Positions 43,401 through 44,354 of a stretch of DNA of 44,354 bases are shown here, in pieces; within the stretch, counting starts at the first letter, position 1, and each line of letters starts with the position of its first letter. Source of the stretch: Bacillota bacterium (GTDB lineage: Bacteria > Bacillota > Clostridia > Lachnospirales > Lachnospiraceae); assembly GCA_023409835.1 (NCBI GenBank), contig JAEYQV010000148.1:1-44354 (forward strand), given 5' to 3'. The notes below the pieces were generated by a model. That model had not been told where the DNA came from, searched no databases, and saw nothing but the letters and a program-made list of their open reading frames with translations. The translations under genes were made by a program, and so were the position numbers.

Positions 43401-43550
43401 AAACCCAGCTTCTTCATCCTTCATACGTATCAGCTAATACCCGCGGAGACAGACCTGCTGTATACAGTGGCAAGAGTGGTATTTAACGGCAGGACGGGAA
43501 TTTACTTCAAGGAGCTCAGAAAGAACGTAAGAAATATGAGCGAGGATTAA
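37470..43550 (+). CDS. Cyclic beta-1,2-glucan synthase, N-terminal polypeptide (GT84, cyclization domain, GH94 N-part)
   Basis: This 2026-residue membrane protein resembles the first two-thirds of NdvB/Cgs. In order: a membrane helix (about 14-40), a helical cytoplasmic region, helices near 437-490, and a GT84 glycosyltransferase domain (about 500-830) with LDADSN as metal-binding D-x-D and a KREHRWIRGDWQLLPW segment like Q/RxxRW. More helices lie near 850-890 and 965-1015. A glycoamylase-like domain follows (about 1060-1520, EYGFYEAIDF and FMAHHQGMN), which cyclises in Cgs, then the GH94 beta-sandwich (about 1560-2026). The start is a TTG with AGGAGGAG upstream; an ATG at 37449 overlaps that site. 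The last GH94 domain is in the next gene. Confidence 0.85.
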   Translation: MLTTKEGIRFFIDRPLGIAVLIISVVLVCAILWYFYYRFIYFRRKIHFHIDPPKAGETYGPEELRKKMADFATEHTEIKLSKYNFVLDDYNQAAYRKLNRIRKKISLLTSDIISLIPAARWLFDNYQMMYREIKKIRSSGTSYEVLPILRTREARNFPRVYVLAKMLVTLSGGHLNKDTIIIMMKAYQTKVKLTDKELWVLPEMIGFCLLESIIEVSEEILYIIELKSKAEKFVKDRLGAGQGMADITALLTDPGTECRNNFSFHAHVVYLLKNMSYDNNLIQKYLEYHRISPEAQLKPSSLFTEEGRIEARQEARIRALVTSLRILNETDSEELFEELSVLEHILFKDPDSFYPKMDSESRGMYRGVIVKLSHKYRISEERIAEACLELAKEGRNDISYSRHVGTYLLGKGYPALKARVLGKPELKKIKKKKNIKGFCYFTISFLILAGILTILTFLLRTDGVLKPYQYILLLIAALPLLTGIAMEISNFLFTRSILVKKLPALDYREEIPDSARTFVVMPVIISSKEQGLEYLNRLQRLYLANRQQNLYYALLADHEDSKEMTTAKDKIIEEALLNRMEELNREYPSKYQRFSLFLRHRKWNASENCYMGWERKRGKLEEFNGLLCGVRKENTSFYITACSKELLKTFQYVITLDADSNLIWDNAAKLVGLIDHPLNQPVLDMKQRRVKEGYVIIQPSVRNHIVDKKGSLFSMIFGGQSGLDHYSAVISDIYQDIFNQGIYIGKGIYHVQAFYTLLKDTIPENSVLSHDLLESCYARTAFSSAVKIMDTFPGSVLSYTKREHRWIRGDWQLLPWLFRIRANSRKICALSKWKITDNLRRSMVPLSKTLVILLNLAWLPQLYYLWLPLIFFHDVFNLIVLLLSLLKQKLMRPKLAFVYKGFFLELGMMFEQAFLEVVLTPYRAYVATDAAVRTLYRLYISKKNLLRWNTSESVDASIINTRRGYFLTMWSSLIPAPLLLWLMLNRELPTFGLILYGVLALIWTTAFLTAYYISLPRGEECNEELPEERELLLDTARRTWMFFKELSVKENNWLCPDNYQLSQKEKISDKTSPTNIGLQFLAILSAWDLGYETLSTVLCNIEKLLGTVQQLPKYRGHLYNWYQINTLEILNPAYISTVDSGNFLGYILTLKNGLLEITDRPVFSTALISELKAALKLSNYSKDLKENYTNISEFIEDITDIWEDMDGRDCLPYEDKRWCNRLANSIESFVEEAAAFRIKAKDFDSCPSLKQLAQADNKKAKAMLTKINELCSRLDTIYQNADFSFLYNPSRMLFHIGFHVPTHTLDASCYDLIASESSLTSFLSVSRGDVPLKHWYKLGRPLTMIKGIPCFVSWSGTMFEYLMPNLVMKEFKGSVFAETARAAVLQHILYARKMGIPWGISESQYFRFDLYSNYQYMAFGVPKLRLQPVRKTSLVVAPYASLLALEYACEDCFTNLRRMQDMGAYGEYGFYEAIDFNEPDAREMTPYRIVKSFMAHHQGMNIVAINNYLNHGIMRQRLHADPSVKAAEVLLEEKRQSHLVSLAKRGYTINFTKLQIKTETYGSRFVNNTSPLIPVAGYLSNNRYSLMITSDGDGFSSYMDRLLYRWRADPYANTGNYIYIKDIDQGKFWSSTYHPTKTESEEYQAIFSHHKVEFKRRDGEISTHMVVSLSPDHTMEIRKLTLTNHGKTAKQLEITSFLEVVSDSHIAELSHPAFNKLFIESEYLKEYAIFLSTRRSNKETDKPYVMHMVRTGAKLLKPIEYENDRLRFIGRNNTPENPMAVVNSMMLSNRAGFCNDPIMSLRANITLGAGEKQSLSFITGVCNSREEAVHIGEELNTSYRIDDLLEKYRLQSEIELKYLEVTKQQLNAFQNLISPIFYPSLLYRGPEKNIRRNWKNQSFLWKFGISGDYPILLLRVNSLEDQRIIKDVLKTYEYLRINSVMADLIILIEEKQGYLQEVDDLIQDMTSSLKVYDSDNDKPSFFILHTYQLIPAETDLLYTVARVVFNGRTGIYFKELRKNVRNMSED

Positions 43551-43599
43551 ACGGACAGGTTGCTAATCAATAGAGAGAATAGTTAAGGAGGAACTAGGG

Positions 43600-44354
43600 T
43601 TGGAGTCAGGTGCAGACTTAAGTTATGAGTATTATAACGGCTTTGGCGGTTTTATAAACGACGGCAGAGAGTATGAAATTCGTTTGGAGGGCGGAAATAA
43701 GCCACCGGTACCCTGGATTAATGTAATTGCCAATAAGAGCTTTGGCTTCCACATATCCGAAGCAGGATCCGGCTTCACCTGGGCTAATAATAGCAGGGAA
43801 GACAAAATCACTCCCTGGTCCAATGATCCTGTGAGTGATCCGGCGTCAGAGGCAATCTATATCCTGGACGAAATTACAGGAGAGGTGATGACCCCGGTTT
43901 CCATGGGAAGAACAGATAGAGGGCTTTATCTTGTCCGACATGGCTTCGGATATTCCACCTTTCTTCATAATGAGAATGAGGTTAGTCAGGAGATGACAGT
44001 ATTTACACCCTTGACAGAACCGTTGAAGCTTTGGGTAATTAAGCTCACAAACCAATCGGATAAAATGAAATACCTGGGGCTCACCTGTTATGTAGAATGG
44101 GTCCTCGGGACCCAGAGAGAGCTGACGAACCCTTATATATTAACCTTCTATGATAATGAGCATGAGTTTTTTGGTGCAAAGAATGTATATACTACAGAGT
44201 TTAAGGATTATGGTGCATTCCTGTTCTCAAGCGAGATGATCATTGATTATACCGGTGACCGCCAGGAGTTTCTGGGTAGAAGAGGAACGATACGAGCCCC
44301 TAAGGGAATCGGGCGAAAATTATCCTGTAATGCCGGCGCAGGTTATGATTCCTG
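43600..44354 (+). CDS. GH94 C-terminal polypeptide of the split cyclic glucan synthase (3' truncated by window)
   Basis: The frame is open from a TTG at 43600 to the window end (251 codons), with AAGGAGG 8 nt upstream, 49 bp after the previous stop. It starts with YYNGFGGFINDGREYEIRL, followed by PWINVIANKSFGFHISEAGS, TPWSNDPVSDPASEAIYI and LTCYVEWVLGTQREL. These are characteristic of the last GH94 module of NdvB/Cgs proteins, which phosphorolyses beta-1,2-glucan to control chain length. It could also be described as a 1,2-beta-oligoglucan phosphorylase. Its position right behind the GT84 gene favours one split synthase. Confidence 0.8.
   Translation, partial: MESGADLSYEYYNGFGGFINDGREYEIRLEGGNKPPVPWINVIANKSFGFHISEAGSGFTWANNSREDKITPWSNDPVSDPASEAIYILDEITGEVMTPVSMGRTDRGLYLVRHGFGYSTFLHNENEVSQEMTVFTPLTEPLKLWVIKLTNQSDKMKYLGLTCYVEWVLGTQRELTNPYILTFYDNEHEFFGAKNVYTTEFKDYGAFLFSSEMIIDYTGDRQEFLGRRGTIRAPKGIGRKLSCNAGAGYDS

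Noticed and set aside
43551..43599. Possible frameshift joining the two cyclic glucan synthase parts
   Set aside because: The gap contains a ribosome binding site and stops in all useful frames but no matching coding sequence, so two separate genes fit better.

Overview
The window looks like chromosomal DNA of an anaerobic, low-to-moderate-GC Clostridia, most like a Lachnospiraceae member of the Lachnoclostridium/Anaerocolumna type. The reasons are protein similarity by eye, strong AGGAGG-type ribosome binding sites, T-box control of pheST, a type 1B PyrK-PyrD pair, and short stem plus T-run terminators. No rRNA, tRNA or CRISPR array was seen.

Layout. 1-6490: a truncated AraC regulator, a PQQ-type beta-propeller lipoprotein, and a PocR-AraC regulator divergent from a three-gene sugar activation operon (nucleotidyltransferase, APH-fold sugar kinase, GalE). 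6667-7860: a two-gene ThrE-type exporter. 7926-9414: an IS110-group insertion sequence whose left end appears to encode a bridge RNA; it separates a CheX-like/CheY pair (minus strand) from its own terminator. 11119-16174: argS, a DUF234 ATPase, a DUF815 AAA ATPase and a divergent Nudix protein. 16189-24370: pyrimidine biosynthesis in two blocks (pyrC-pyrF and pyrK-pyrD-pyrE) separated by a cyclophilin and a CYP152-type P450 on the minus strand plus a YjbQ protein. 24696-27673: queA, an ECF sigma/DUF4367 pair and a secreted protein. 27834-30603: an ammonium module (small membrane protein, amtB, glnK) behind a leader with stacked terminators. 30720-32997: minus-strand flavoprotein and HAD phosphatase. 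33212-37343: a T-box-Phe leader, a tandem repeat array, pheS and pheT. 37470-end: a cyclic beta-1,2-glucan synthase split into two genes, the second running off the window.

The most striking signals are outside the proteins. (1) The IS110 left end has a stem-loop whose loop repeats the 9 nt found at the insertion junction, as expected of the left target guide of a bridge RNA. (2) The amtB leader has three GAC/GTC hairpins with hexaloops having A at position 1 and G at position 4, each running into a terminator stem. One is preceded by a second hairpin with an A1/G4 loop. This is the architecture of RNA targets of ANTAR antiterminators, and glnK also has a consensus promoter followed at once by a terminator. 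(3) The pyrKDE and pheST leaders each carry an array of structured tandem repeats (4 x 76 bp and about 2.3 x 106 bp). (4) A short hairpin-like element of about 26 nt recurs beside terminators.

All functional calls come from reading the sequence alone; no database search was run.
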